Shown one piece after another: positions 1 to 8,614 of a DNA stretch of 64,000 bases. Under the pieces are notes generated by a model that had not been told where the DNA came from, made no database searches, and saw only the letters and a program-made list of their open reading frames with translations. Both the position numbers and the translations under genes were made by a program. Position 1 is the first letter of the stretch; the number at the start of each line of letters is the position of its first letter. This DNA is from Candidatus Heimdallarchaeota archaeon (GTDB lineage Archaea; Asgardarchaeota; Heimdallarchaeia; JABLTI01), in assembly GCA_019056785.1 (NCBI GenBank), contig DXJV01000059.1, positions 1 to 64,000 on the forward strand. The letters run 5' to 3'.

Positions 1-225
1 GAGTTCGTGATCTTCTTTTCGAATGAATTCGCGATACATATAATAGAGGTCCAAATTTTCCTTCTGATTAGCGAACCAATCAGCATCATAAATTACCTCT
101 TTCATATCAAACAGTTTTCTAGTTGTATAAGTGGGGTTTTCCACGCCCCCTTTCACAATCTTCCCTGTTTCACTGTCAACCACAAGTTCAAAAGGTACGT
201 AAGAGCTTAAATCAATTTCAGTCAT
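1..225 (-). CDS. cupin-type glucose-6-phosphate isomerase, N-terminal fragment
   Basis: Partial gene running off the left edge of the window; 75 codons are visible from an ATG at 225. The reading frame is open throughout. It has a short beta-rich start (VDSETGKIVKGG), then a stretch containing LFDMKEVIYDADW and LDLYYMYREF. These match the N-terminal half of archaeal cupin phosphoglucose isomerases, in which a conserved S/FDM block is followed by an acidic patch and a YEVYR-like strand. Those enzymes interconvert glucose-6-phosphate and fructose-6-phosphate and use a metal held by His residues in the cupin barrel; that part lies outside the window. The gene is divergent from the exchanger at 416. 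The family call rests on a short fragment and is moderately sure. Confidence 0.65.
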   Translation of the reverse strand, partial: MTEIDLSSYVPFELVVDSETGKIVKGGVENPTYTTRKLFDMKEVIYDADWFANQKENLDLYYMYREFIRKEDHEL

Positions 226-380
226 TTCAGATCATATCCAAACTTATTCTTAGTAGAATATCAGTTTTTTGATTTATTTTTCTTTGTTAGTTTATTTTCT
301 AAAGTAAAAATGAAAGGCTTATTTTTAATTTAAAGGAAAGCTTTTTCATTAACCTTTAATCTATTAAAAACCAGATGTAA

Positions 381-404
381 TTTAAATATAAATCCAGGTT
401 GAGG
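381..404 (+). promoter_or_regulatory. TATA-like box and Shine-Dalgarno ahead of the first cation exchanger
   Basis: TTTAAATA at 381-388 is a plausible archaeal TATA box, and GAGG at 401-404 lies 11 nt before the TTG start at 416. The leader TTGAGG followed by an AT palindrome (TTAATTAA, 406-413) recurs in altered form ahead of the second exchanger. There TTGAGG overlaps a GGTAAT-CA-ATTACC palindrome at 1953-1966. This similarity suggests the leader was duplicated with the gene. Confidence 0.4.
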
Positions 405-415
405 ATTAATTAACG

Positions 416-1846
416 TTGGATAAAGAAAGTAAGGAATTCTTTTCGATTGATACCGTTATATTTGACGAAGAGCCGGCAGAGGAAGATAATGATGAGGTTG
501 ACCTTGACCTCCTTGAGCCAGAAGAAGTCTTTGAGGAACTCTTTGAAAAACTGAATCCATTAACAATCCCGGCAGTTGTGTTGGGAGTGATTTTATTAAT
601 AATTAACTTCACCAAAGTTTTGGATGGTTTCCCAATAAGTAAAATGGTTATTGGCTTTGTTGGAGGGTTGTCATTTGTTTTTGGATGCTCTGAATTGATC
701 ATATTTGGTGTGAAAGGCATTGCAAAGAAATTTAATTGGTCGTCCTATTTTATGGGTATTATTGCTGCCATCGGAGCAGACTCGAGTGATATTGTTGTTG
801 TCTCTATTCTATTGCTTCGTGCAAAAAAATTGCTTGCTACTGGTGATGCTGATAATATCGTTTTAGGGAATGAATTAGCCCTGACCAGCATTACCTTTCT
901 TTTAACAACGGTCCTCATCAATTTGCTGATTTTGGGCATTACAATGATTGTTGTGTCCCGGAAAAAGCCTTTCAAGTTGCCTCCAGAGCTTTCTAGTACA
1001 GAATCTAATTTAATTTTAGGAATGGCTATTTTTTCCTTTATCTTGATCACTTTTGGCTTTACTCACAATTCAATTGGTATTGCAGAATTCGACCGCGTCT
1101 TTCAAGGTGTGATTGGTTCAGCGTTACTGCTATTTTACTTTATGTTCATTCTATTCCTTATTGGTGATACGAAGCAAAAACGCTCGTCAAAAATAGGACC
1201 TCAAGTTCTTATCTCAGAATATTTCCCAGAAGAAGAGGAACTGGAAAAATTACCTTTAGCACAAAAGGATCAAAGAAAAGAGCGTTTCATTCAAAGAGTG
1301 AAAAAATTCTTCAAGAAAGATAACGATCAAGAAGAAAAAGAACAATACATTGCTCTTCGAAGGTTTCCAATTTACGTTTTAATTCTTACCTTTACAGTGG
1401 GTATTGCTGGCATTTTCTTTGGAGGTAAGATGATCTCTGAATCTATAGAATTTGCATTAGTGCAGTATAAGCTCCCCATCCTCCTCTACAGTGTTATTGT
1501 AGGGTTTGTTTCTACTGCACCAGAAATGAGCATTACCTTTCGTACCATTGTTAAGCCGGAAGCAGAAGATACAAAGATAGGCTTAATTCATCAAGTTTCC
1601 TCTGTTAACCAAACCTTTTTCCTACTGTTTGGCTTTCCTTTCCTATTTGCTTCTATTGTGAATATTTATATCCCTGTTGCTCTTGATACAACATTAGTTT
1701 TTACGGGAATTTTTGCCATTTCTCTCGCGCTTCATTTAATGATCATTGATGATAACCAATTTGACCGTGTTGAGGGGACATTGATTCTCATTGCTTCTAT
1801 AGCTAGTCTCTTGTCTTTAGCAATAATCGGTGGCGCACTCCACTAA
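416..1846 (+). CDS. CaCA-superfamily cation/Ca2+ exchanger-like membrane protein (copy 1)
   Basis: This is a 476-residue polytopic membrane protein. Residues 1-48 form a strongly acidic cytosolic head. Two homologous membrane halves follow, joined by an acidic/basic loop around residues 260-310. The alpha-1 repeat reads AAIGADSSDIVVV (about 117-129) and alpha-2 reads FVSTAPEMSITFR, which fits the duplicated S/T-x-P-E type repeats of sodium/calcium-exchanger relatives. In alpha-1 the usual acidic ligand is Asp where the downstream paralogue has Glu, so ion preference may differ. The start is taken as TTG at 416 because GAGG lies 11 nt upstream and no ATG exists until deep inside the first helices. 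The transported ion and the direction of transport are unknown. It is followed by a paralogue on the same strand. Confidence 0.75.
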   Translation: MDKESKEFFSIDTVIFDEEPAEEDNDEVDLDLLEPEEVFEELFEKLNPLTIPAVVLGVILLIINFTKVLDGFPISKMVIGFVGGLSFVFGCSELIIFGVKGIAKKFNWSSYFMGIIAAIGADSSDIVVVSILLLRAKKLLATGDADNIVLGNELALTSITFLLTTVLINLLILGITMIVVSRKKPFKLPPELSSTESNLILGMAIFSFILITFGFTHNSIGIAEFDRVFQGVIGSALLLFYFMFILFLIGDTKQKRSSKIGPQVLISEYFPEEEELEKLPLAQKDQRKERFIQRVKKFFKKDNDQEEKEQYIALRRFPIYVLILTFTVGIAGIFFGGKMISESIEFALVQYKLPILLYSVIVGFVSTAPEMSITFRTIVKPEAEDTKIGLIHQVSSVNQTFFLLFGFPFLFASIVNIYIPVALDTTLVFTGIFAISLALHLMIIDDNQFDRVEGTLILIASIASLLSLAIIGGALH

Positions 1847-1967
1847 AAAATGGCATGAAATTACAAAAACAAGAATACCAAATGATAAATTATTTAAACA
1901 AGAATGATTTGTTTCTAAGCAGAATAGACGAATTATCTTTGTTTCACATTGAGGTAATCAATTACCA

Positions 1968-3488
1968 ATGAGTAAGAATGATAAGGAAGCAGAACCTCTC
2001 CCGAGTGATTCTGAGGAATATTATGAGCCTGAAGATTGGGACTTGCCTTCAGTTATAACAGAAGAAGAAGAAGAAGAAGAATGTCCTGAGATTCTTGAAA
2101 TAATTGAACCGGAAGAAGCAATTGGCACTCTTTTCGAGAACATTCACATCTCAACGATTGTAACCTTTCTATTAGGGATTTTCACAGCGATATTTTTCTA
2201 TCTTGCAAAAACCGTTTTCTCTCACATCTTTCCAGGTTGGTCACAAGTTTTGCTTGGCTTTTTAGCTGGGTTATTAATTGTCTTTGGCGCTTCGGAAATT
2301 ATCATCCTTGCAGTTAAAGGAATAAAAGATAAACTCAATTGGAACCCTTACTTGGGCGGTATTCTTAGCGCAATTGGCGCAGCACTCGCAGAACTGGTTG
2401 TTGTTACTGTCTTGTTAATTCGTTCTGAGGTTGATAACAATCCTGATCTTGCAATAACATCCATTACTTTAATTCTCACCACTGTTATCATCAACATTTT
2501 CTTTCTGGGCCTTTCGATCATATTTGTCTCGAGAAAAGAGCCATTCGAATTGCCTAAAGAATTAACACTCTTCGAGTCCAATCTCGTCTTAGGAATGATG
2601 GTGTTTACATTTGTGATGTTATTATATGGATTCTATTATAAATTTACAGCCGGAGGACTCATTGAAACCTCTTTTAGCCGAGGGGTGGAAATCGTCATTG
2701 GCGTTGCTTTATTATTAGTCTATGGCATCTTTATAATCATCCTCGTGAAACGATTGGGTAAAAAAACATCTACGCCCCAGACTTTAATCACAGAATTCTT
2801 CCCTGATGAAGACGAGGTAATTATCAAAGAACCCTCTACTGATATTATCGAGATGCGGTTAGTAAAAACCAGAGCTGCAAGAACAGTGACTGCCCATAAT
2901 CCGCGTCCTGCTCCAGAACCTTGTGAAGTAGAATCAAAAAGTCACACCAAAAATGGCTACGATCGCCATACAGCTCTTGCTACGTTGCGTAGGTTTCCTT
3001 GGATAATAATTGTTCTCTTATTTATTGTGGGCGCTGGTGGAGTCATCTGGGGTGGCGAACTCCTCGCTTCTGCAATTGAAAAAGGACTTTATGTATTAGA
3101 AGAAGATTACAAGTTAACGGTTCCCATCCTTGTGTATGCTGTTGTAGTCGGAACTATTTCTTCTGCACCAGAATTGATCGTAACATTTCGTGGTCTCTTA
3201 AACCCAGATAAAGAAATACGTCAAGTAGGGTTAGTAAATCAGGTCTCAGCAATTAATCAAACCTTTTTCATACTCTTTGGCTTTCCTTTCCTCTTGAGCG
3301 GGATAATTGGCATCGGAATTCCGGTAAGCATAAATATCACCATTGTCATGGGTGGCATCTTTATCATGGCGGCGGCAGAGGTTCTGATGATCATTGATGA
3401 CAACAAATTTGATATTCTGGAAGGGGTAGTAATTACCATCTTGGCAAGTGTAAGTTTGCTGGCACTTGCGCTCATGGGTGGTGAATAG
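1968..3488 (+). CDS. CaCA-superfamily cation/Ca2+ exchanger-like membrane protein (copy 2)
   Basis: A 506-residue paralogue of the preceding gene, 121 nt downstream. It has an acidic N-terminal tail of about 55 residues with a run of Glu at 32-38. Membrane segments follow, with an alpha-1 repeat SAIGAALAELVVV (about 134-146) and an alpha-2 repeat TISSAPELIVTFRG. The two halves are split by a long cytosolic loop rich in charged residues, about 270-340, longer than in copy 1. Glu is present in both alpha repeats, as expected for a cation exchanger of the NCX/YrbG type. ATG 1968 has GAGG 13 nt upstream inside a small palindrome. The pair probably arose by tandem duplication and may form a heteromer or have separate substrates; that is inference. 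Confidence 0.8.
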   Translation: MSKNDKEAEPLPSDSEEYYEPEDWDLPSVITEEEEEEECPEILEIIEPEEAIGTLFENIHISTIVTFLLGIFTAIFFYLAKTVFSHIFPGWSQVLLGFLAGLLIVFGASEIIILAVKGIKDKLNWNPYLGGILSAIGAALAELVVVTVLLIRSEVDNNPDLAITSITLILTTVIINIFFLGLSIIFVSRKEPFELPKELTLFESNLVLGMMVFTFVMLLYGFYYKFTAGGLIETSFSRGVEIVIGVALLLVYGIFIIILVKRLGKKTSTPQTLITEFFPDEDEVIIKEPSTDIIEMRLVKTRAARTVTAHNPRPAPEPCEVESKSHTKNGYDRHTALATLRRFPWIIIVLLFIVGAGGVIWGGELLASAIEKGLYVLEEDYKLTVPILVYAVVVGTISSAPELIVTFRGLLNPDKEIRQVGLVNQVSAINQTFFILFGFPFLLSGIIGIGIPVSINITIVMGGIFIMAAAEVLMIIDDNKFDILEGVVITILASVSLLALALMGGE

Positions 3489-3503
3489 TCAGCTAAAAAA
3501 AAG

Positions 3504-3524
3504 AAGAGCCTAAAAAAGGCTCTT
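3504..3524. terminator. bidirectional terminator hairpin between convergent genes
   Basis: A perfect 7-bp inverted repeat, AAGAGCC (3504-3510) and GGCTCTT (3518-3524), with a 7-nt A-rich loop. It is flanked by A runs on the left and T-rich sequence on the right, in the 49-nt gap between convergent genes ending at 3488 and 3538. It suits both strands. Confidence 0.6.
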
Positions 3525-3537
3525 TAATTTTACTTTT

Positions 3538-4794
3538 TTAAAAGAGGTATTCTTTCTCCATATCATAGACTTCTTCGCCGTTAATGAATACTTTTGCTGC
3601 CTTCGATTGGATGTCTAATGGATCGCCGGTGAAGAGAACAATATCTGCATCTTTATCCGCTTCTAATGAACCAATGCGTTTTTCTAATCCAAGAATTTTC
3701 GCGCCATTGATGGTTATGACTTCATAAGCACCTTGTCGCGGGAGCCCTTCTCGCATTGCCAAAGCGGCGTAAAGAGTCTGGAATTGGAGCGGAACCACGG
3801 GATGGTCAGCAGTTAATGCTACAAGTACTCCTGCTTTGTACAATTCACCAATGGTCTTCCAAGTCATATCTTTTAGTTCGATTTTTGTACGAAAACCAAA
3901 GGTCGGGCCAACAATGGCAGGAATTTTATTTTTCACAAGAAAGTCGATAATTTGATGCCCGTGAGTACAGTGTTCAATAGTTATTTTTACTCCAAATTCT
4001 TTTGCTAAGCGAACAGCTGTAACAATATCGTTGGCTTGGTGTGCGTGGGCTCGCAATGGCACCTGCCGTTTAAAGACAGGAATCATTGCTTCATATTTGA
4101 TATTTACATCAGGTTTTGTGGGTTCTTGCGGTTTCTTAAGGTCCTTGTCTTTTCCTTCTTTCTTCTTTTTCTCGTATTCCTTTAACTCTTCTTTATAGTC
4201 CTTTAGTTTTTGTTCGTAGGCAGACCATTTATTCATATAGTTCTGTGTTTCAATCATTAACTGTCGAAAGAGCCCAAGATTACCCATTCTGGTGCTTGGT
4301 GTTCGATTTAAACCACCATAAACACGTTTCGGATTTTCACCGAAGGCACATTTCATACCTGCATATTCTTGAAGAACCATTTCATCGACAATTTTGCCAT
4401 GGGTTTTAATTGTCGTCATTTGCCCACCAACAACGTTCGCGCTTCCCGGTGCAATACAAAGGGTTGTTAAACCACCACTTATTGCTCGCCGTAATCCCTT
4501 TTCCATAGGATTAATTGCATCTAGGACCCGAATGTGTGGGGTGATCGGGTCTGTCATCTCGTTGCCATCTTGTAGCCCAAGGCCAATCTCTTCTTCGAAA
4601 ACAGTTGCATGACAATGGACGTCAATCAAACCTGGAAAGGCGACTTTGTCCTTGGCATCGATAATCTCAGCGTCTTTCGGGACATCAAAGCCTTTCCCAA
4701 CAGCTTTAATCTTCCCCTTCTCAATAAGAATGTGCCCATTATCAATGGGTTCTTTTGTAACCGGAATAATCTTTCCGCAAAGTATCGCTTTCAT
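3538..4794 (-). CDS. amidohydrolase, imidazolonepropionase-like (copy 1)
   Basis: This is a 418-residue metal-dependent amidohydrolase. A short N-terminal beta domain is followed by the TIM-barrel signature FPGLIDVHCH (metal ligands H60 and H62). Further candidate metal ligands are the His residues in LRAHAHQAND and ITIEHCTHGH, and the Asp of LTADHPVVP. The C-terminal beta-sandwich returns with EADKDADIVLFTGDPLD. Between the Gly-rich GGLTTLCIAPGSANVVGG stretch and the second His block sits a Lys/Glu-rich insert (about 185-225) predicted to be helical or coiled. Family members hydrolyse cyclic amides or dipeptides; the substrate here is unknown. It follows a paralogue on the same strand with a 114-nt gap and is cytosolic (no signal peptide). 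Confidence 0.8.
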   Translation of the reverse strand: MKAILCGKIIPVTKEPIDNGHILIEKGKIKAVGKGFDVPKDAEIIDAKDKVAFPGLIDVHCHATVFEEEIGLGLQDGNEMTDPITPHIRVLDAINPMEKGLRRAISGGLTTLCIAPGSANVVGGQMTTIKTHGKIVDEMVLQEYAGMKCAFGENPKRVYGGLNRTPSTRMGNLGLFRQLMIETQNYMNKWSAYEQKLKDYKEELKEYEKKKKEGKDKDLKKPQEPTKPDVNIKYEAMIPVFKRQVPLRAHAHQANDIVTAVRLAKEFGVKITIEHCTHGHQIIDFLVKNKIPAIVGPTFGFRTKIELKDMTWKTIGELYKAGVLVALTADHPVVPLQFQTLYAALAMREGLPRQGAYEVITINGAKILGLEKRIGSLEADKDADIVLFTGDPLDIQSKAAKVFINGEEVYDMEKEYLF

Positions 4795-4908
4795 GAAATA
4801 ATCACTTCGAACGAGTTATTATTCAAAACTAATTAAACATTTTGTGAGTACCTAATATTCTCTTTTTTTAAATTATTGGGGGCGTTATTCGAGAATTAAA
4901 AAGCAAGT

Positions 4909-6171
4909 TTAAAACAGCTCTTCACCATCTTCTAAATCAAAGGCTTTTTGACCGTTGATATATACTCTCATAACTTTGGTTCGCGCATCAAGTGGGTCGC
5001 CATTCAAAAGAAGAATATCAGCATCCTTTCCCGCTTCCAAAGAGCCTATCCGCTGCTCTAAGCCGAGGATTTTTGCGCCGTTGATGCTCAAAACCTCATA
5101 GGCTCCTTGCCGAGAAAGGCCTTCGCGATGGGCTAAGATGGCATAAATAAATTGGTATTGGCAATGAGTGACTGGATGATCGGATGTCAATGCTACAAGT
5201 ACTCCTGCCTTGTAAAGAATGCCGAGAGTTTTCCAAGTTTTCTTTCGAGTCTCGATTTTCGATTTGAAACTCATTGTCGGGCCTACAATGGCAGGCACTT
5301 GTTCCTTGACAAGAAAATCAGTTATGTAATGGCCTTCGCTACAATGATCGATGCATATTCTTACGTTAAATTCCTTGGCAAGACGTACAGCTGTAATGAT
5401 GTCATTAGCTTGGTGAGCATGTGCCCGCAAGGGTACTTGTCTTTTAAAAATCGGAAGCATTGCTTCATATTTAATGTTAATTTCAGGCTTGGTTGGTTCT
5501 TTTGGTTTTTGCACATTCTCCTCTTTCCCTTCTTTCATCTTTTGCTGATAGCTCTTCAAATCAGTTTTGTAGTCCTTTAATTTCTTTCGATAAGCAGCCC
5601 ACTTTTCAAGGTAGTTCTGTGTTTCAATCATAAGCTGTCGAAAGAGTCCCAAGTTGCCCATCCTCGTTGACGGGGTGACGTTTTGGCTACCATAAAGGCG
5701 TTTCGGATTCTCACCGAAGGCGCATTTCATGCCGGCATTTTCCTGCACAATCATTTCGTCGACAATTTTGCCATAGGCTTTTATTGTCGTCATCTGCCCA
5801 CCTACAACATTGCTACTCCCCGGTGCAACACAGAGGGTTGTGATCCCCCCTGCAATGGCCCGTCGTAAACCACGATCGTCGGGGTTGATAGCATCGAGTA
5901 CACGAACATGTGGTGTGATAGGGTTTGTACTTTCATTACCATCTCCCAACCCTAGCCCTACCTCCTCTTCGAATATCGATGCGTGACAATGCGGGTCAAT
6001 GATTCCTGGAAAAGCAATCCATTCCCTTGCATCGATTATTTCAACGTCCGGAGAAAAGTTGCTTGTCGTTCCAATGTCTTTTATTTTCCCGTCGTCATCA
6101 ATTAAAATGAACCCATTATCTATGGGTTTATGAGTGACAGGAATGATTTTTTTACAGAGAATAGCCTTCAA
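4909..6171 (-). CDS. amidohydrolase, imidazolonepropionase-like (copy 2)
   Basis: A 420-residue paralogue of the 3538-4794 product, sharing almost every block. These include the metal motif FPGIIDPHCH, GGITTLCVAPGSSNVVGG, the charged helical insert (about 190-225), LRAHAHQAND, the ICIDHCSEGH His pair and LTSDHPVTH. The C-terminal EAGKDADILLLNGDPLD block is also shared. All expected metal ligands are kept in both copies, so both should be active. Differences cluster around the barrel mouth (for example TMSFKSK versus TFGFRTK), which hints at separate substrates. It lies upstream of copy 1 on the same strand and downstream of the glycerol-3-phosphate dehydrogenase gene. A tandem duplication is the simplest origin. 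Confidence 0.8.
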   Translation of the reverse strand: MKAILCKKIIPVTHKPIDNGFILIDDDGKIKDIGTTSNFSPDVEIIDAREWIAFPGIIDPHCHASIFEEEVGLGLGDGNESTNPITPHVRVLDAINPDDRGLRRAIAGGITTLCVAPGSSNVVGGQMTTIKAYGKIVDEMIVQENAGMKCAFGENPKRLYGSQNVTPSTRMGNLGLFRQLMIETQNYLEKWAAYRKKLKDYKTDLKSYQQKMKEGKEENVQKPKEPTKPEINIKYEAMLPIFKRQVPLRAHAHQANDIITAVRLAKEFNVRICIDHCSEGHYITDFLVKEQVPAIVGPTMSFKSKIETRKKTWKTLGILYKAGVLVALTSDHPVTHCQYQFIYAILAHREGLSRQGAYEVLSINGAKILGLEQRIGSLEAGKDADILLLNGDPLDARTKVMRVYINGQKAFDLEDGEELF

Positions 6172-6239
6172 TCTTAATCAAGCAAACACTACATCTTGGT
6201 TGTAATTAAGTGTTTTCAAATTATTTGTTAAGACTTTCT

Positions 6240-7898
6240 TTAATCGTCTCTGCCGGGTAGCCATACCAAATTATTCTTATAATCTTCAATTTGCTGTGTT
6301 TTTTCTTCTTTATCCCAGTTTAGAATTGTTGCCATCACATCAGCAACTTTAGAAAGGCAGTCAAGCCCTTGATTCTCAAGTAATTGTAATTGTGTGCGTC
6401 GTAAGAGGAAATCACTGACTGTATAACACATTTCTTTTTCAATAGCATGCCGGATTTCAGCAAGAATGTACGGACGGTTGTCAGCTAATCGTTCCTTCAT
6501 TTTTTCATCTTCTTGTAGAATTGTGAGGATATGTTGATGGGCTGTTCCATAAGTACGAACTAAGTGGTCAGCAATATCAAACGGCAAGTCGAATTTCTTC
6601 ATAATTTCAGGAACGTGTGTCTTAAGGTAATCGGCAAGATTGGTAATGCCTGTGCCACCATGGAGAACTGCTTTCTTTGTTTTGCAACGAAAATCTTTCT
6701 TCTTTAAACTGAGAAGTTTAATAATTTTATCCACCGTTTTTTCAGCCATGTGACGAAAAATGGTGAATTTGCCACCGGTAATGGTTAATAAATTGGCCCG
6801 TGTCGAAAGGATCTTGAAGCTTCGAGAGGTCGCGCTTTCACTTTTTGCTTTTGGCGAAAGAAGGAGAGGACGAACACCCGAGTAGGCACTTAAAACGTCG
6901 TTCTTTGTCACAGCACCTGGTAAATCGTTATTAATGGCCGAAAGGACATAATCAATGTCTTCCTTTGTCACTTCTACATGGTCCAAGTTGCCAGTGAAGT
7001 CTGTATCTGTTGTACCAATCAAGGAATATTTTTTACGAAATGGTATGACAAACATTCCGCGCTTGTCGTCAGCAGTGATGACTACAACTACATCACTTTT
7101 TACTAATCGTTTTGTAATTATATGTATGCCTTTAGTTGTTCGAAGTAATTTTCTTTGATCAGCAAATTGCTGTAAGAGAGTATCTGTCCAGGGCCCAGTA
7201 GCATTAACAACAACTTTAGCTTGTACAATAAAACGCTCGCCTGTGAAAACATTCTCAACTTCGACTCCCTTAACAATTTCACCTTTCTTTGGGTGGCTGT
7301 CAATTTGAAATGAAATTGCCTTAACATAATTTGCAACAACAGCTCCAAGCTCTTGTGCTGAGAGAACCGTCTCAAGGGTCACACGTGCATCATCCATAAT
7401 TCCATCCCAATAATATAAAGCACGTTTTAATGGTTCTTTTTTCAAGTTAGGAACGAGGGCAAGTGTTTCTTTTTTATTGAGGAAGGCATGGTTCTCAGTA
7501 TTCTTAAAATTGGCAAGCAAGTCATACATTGCGCCGGCAAAAATAAGCTTCAAAAAGCTATTCTTTCCTTTCTTATAATTCGGAATGATAAAGGGAATGG
7601 GCGCAGTTTGATGAGGGCAGGCTCTAAATAACCATTGACGTTCTAAAGAGGCAATATGTACCAATTTGAATTCGCCATAGGCAAGGTAGCGAATTCCCGC
7701 ATGGACAAGCTTCGATGAACCACTGCTTGTTCCAGCACCAAAGTCACCTTTGTCAATAAGCGCTACTTTGAGGTTGCGCATTGCTGCATCCCAAGCAATT
7801 CCTGCACCGGTGATTCCTCCACCAATAACTAAAACATCAAACACTTCAGTTTTAAGTCTCTCTATATTTTCTTGTCGTTGGTGTTTTTTGCTTGCCAT
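6240..7898 (-). CDS. glpA: FAD-dependent glycerol-3-phosphate dehydrogenase
   Basis: This 552-residue flavoprotein oxidises sn-glycerol-3-phosphate to dihydroxyacetone phosphate and passes electrons to a membrane carrier or an electron-transfer partner. The N-terminal FAD-binding Rossmann motif is VIGGGITGAGIAWDAA. It is followed by GAGTSSGSSKLVHAGIRYL, the conserved block of GlpA/GlpD proteins. Later motifs are VVNATGPWTD, the LIGTTDTDF stretch and the ITGGKFTIFRHMAE block. The C-terminal helical domain is typical of the family, and the length is usual for GlpD/GlpA without the C-terminal iron-sulfur extension. No glycerol kinase is nearby. The gene is divergent from the NuoC-like gene across a 229-nt AT-rich gap, so the two may share regulation. 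In archaea it can serve glycerol catabolism or G3P balance for lipids; which applies here is open. Confidence 0.9.
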   Translation of the reverse strand: MASKKHQRQENIERLKTEVFDVLVIGGGITGAGIAWDAAMRNLKVALIDKGDFGAGTSSGSSKLVHAGIRYLAYGEFKLVHIASLERQWLFRACPHQTAPIPFIIPNYKKGKNSFLKLIFAGAMYDLLANFKNTENHAFLNKKETLALVPNLKKEPLKRALYYWDGIMDDARVTLETVLSAQELGAVVANYVKAISFQIDSHPKKGEIVKGVEVENVFTGERFIVQAKVVVNATGPWTDTLLQQFADQRKLLRTTKGIHIITKRLVKSDVVVVITADDKRGMFVIPFRKKYSLIGTTDTDFTGNLDHVEVTKEDIDYVLSAINNDLPGAVTKNDVLSAYSGVRPLLLSPKAKSESATSRSFKILSTRANLLTITGGKFTIFRHMAEKTVDKIIKLLSLKKKDFRCKTKKAVLHGGTGITNLADYLKTHVPEIMKKFDLPFDIADHLVRTYGTAHQHILTILQEDEKMKERLADNRPYILAEIRHAIEKEMCYTVSDFLLRRTQLQLLENQGLDCLSKVADVMATILNWDKEEKTQQIEDYKNNLVWLPGRDD

Positions 7899-8073
7899 GA
7901 TTAACCATTTGATTAAATACTTCTGCTAAATTAAGATTTTTCCTTTCTTTTCTCTTTTGTTTGTTTCAAATGTTTTTATTTTTATAAGAAATCGTTCCTT
8001 AAAATCATCAAACTTCAATTTAAATCGAGAAATTTATTTTATTTATTAATTCATTTTTTGAAAAATTAAAGAG

Positions 8074-8116
8074 TATATTTAAAAAAGATGCAACAAAGAG
8101 AAAGATGAAATAGGAG
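8074..8116 (+). promoter_or_regulatory. promoter and Shine-Dalgarno of the Nuo-like genes
   Basis: TATATTTAA at 8074-8082 is a good archaeal TATA box, which would place transcription start near 8100-8106. AGGAG at 8112-8116 precedes the ATG at 8128 by 11 nt. This fits a short leader for the two-gene Nuo-like unit. Confidence 0.5.
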
Positions 8117-8127
8117 AATCCAAAAAA

Positions 8128-8592
8128 ATGACAGCACTAGAAGAAATAAAAGATTATTTGCTAAAAGAATTGAAAGCAGAATTTTCTGTGAATGAACAAG
8201 TGAATTGTTTCAAAGTCTCAAAAGATAACTATTGGAAAGCAGCAAAATATCTGCAAGAGCAAAAATTTCAGCGTATGCTAACGATAAGTGCAATAGATTG
8301 GATAGAGAAAGATCTCTTTTCGGTTTACTTTATTGTACATAAGTTTCCCGAAAACATTTACGTAAAAGTTGAAACAGAGATACCACGAACCGAACCAAAA
8401 ATTACCAGCATTCATGAATTATGGCCAACTGCTGGGCTGAAAGAACGAGAAACATGGGAAATGTTTCAGATCACTTTTGAAGGTAATGATGACCTCAGAC
8501 CTTTGTTCTTAGAAGAGGAACCGGAAATCGCACCTTTTCGAAAAGAGTTTGATTGGCGAGAATTCTATAAGGCAAGCCTGACTGAAAAATAA
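8128..8592 (+). CDS. nuoC: NuoC-like (30 kDa) subunit of a complex I / group 4 hydrogenase-type module
   Basis: A 154-residue soluble protein matching the 30-kDa subunit family. It contains the signature LKERETWEMFQITF followed by DLRPLFLEEE, which corresponds to the ERExxDxFGxxFxGHPDLRxL motif of NuoC/FpoC/EchD proteins. The N-terminal half is the usual alpha/beta domain, and no iron-sulfur ligands are present, as normal for the family. It ends 22 nt before the NuoI-B-D fusion gene, so the two are almost certainly co-transcribed and form one peripheral-arm complex. The canonical NuoC His-Pro of GHPDLRR is replaced by GNDDLRP, a mild divergence. Confidence 0.85.
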   Translation: MTALEEIKDYLLKELKAEFSVNEQVNCFKVSKDNYWKAAKYLQEQKFQRMLTISAIDWIEKDLFSVYFIVHKFPENIYVKVETEIPRTEPKITSIHELWPTAGLKERETWEMFQITFEGNDDLRPLFLEEEPEIAPFRKEFDWREFYKASLTEK

Positions 8593-8614
8593 TAGGTATG
8601 AGAAGTGAGTGCAA

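Noticed and set aside
7..210. 67-residue plus-strand ORF at the left edge
   Set aside because: It is the antisense of the cupin isomerase fragment, which shows a protein-like, family-matching reading frame on the minus strand.
5152..5580. 142-residue plus-strand ORF
   Set aside because: Antisense to the second amidohydrolase, whose motifs are all intact; the ORF lacks any protein-like pattern.
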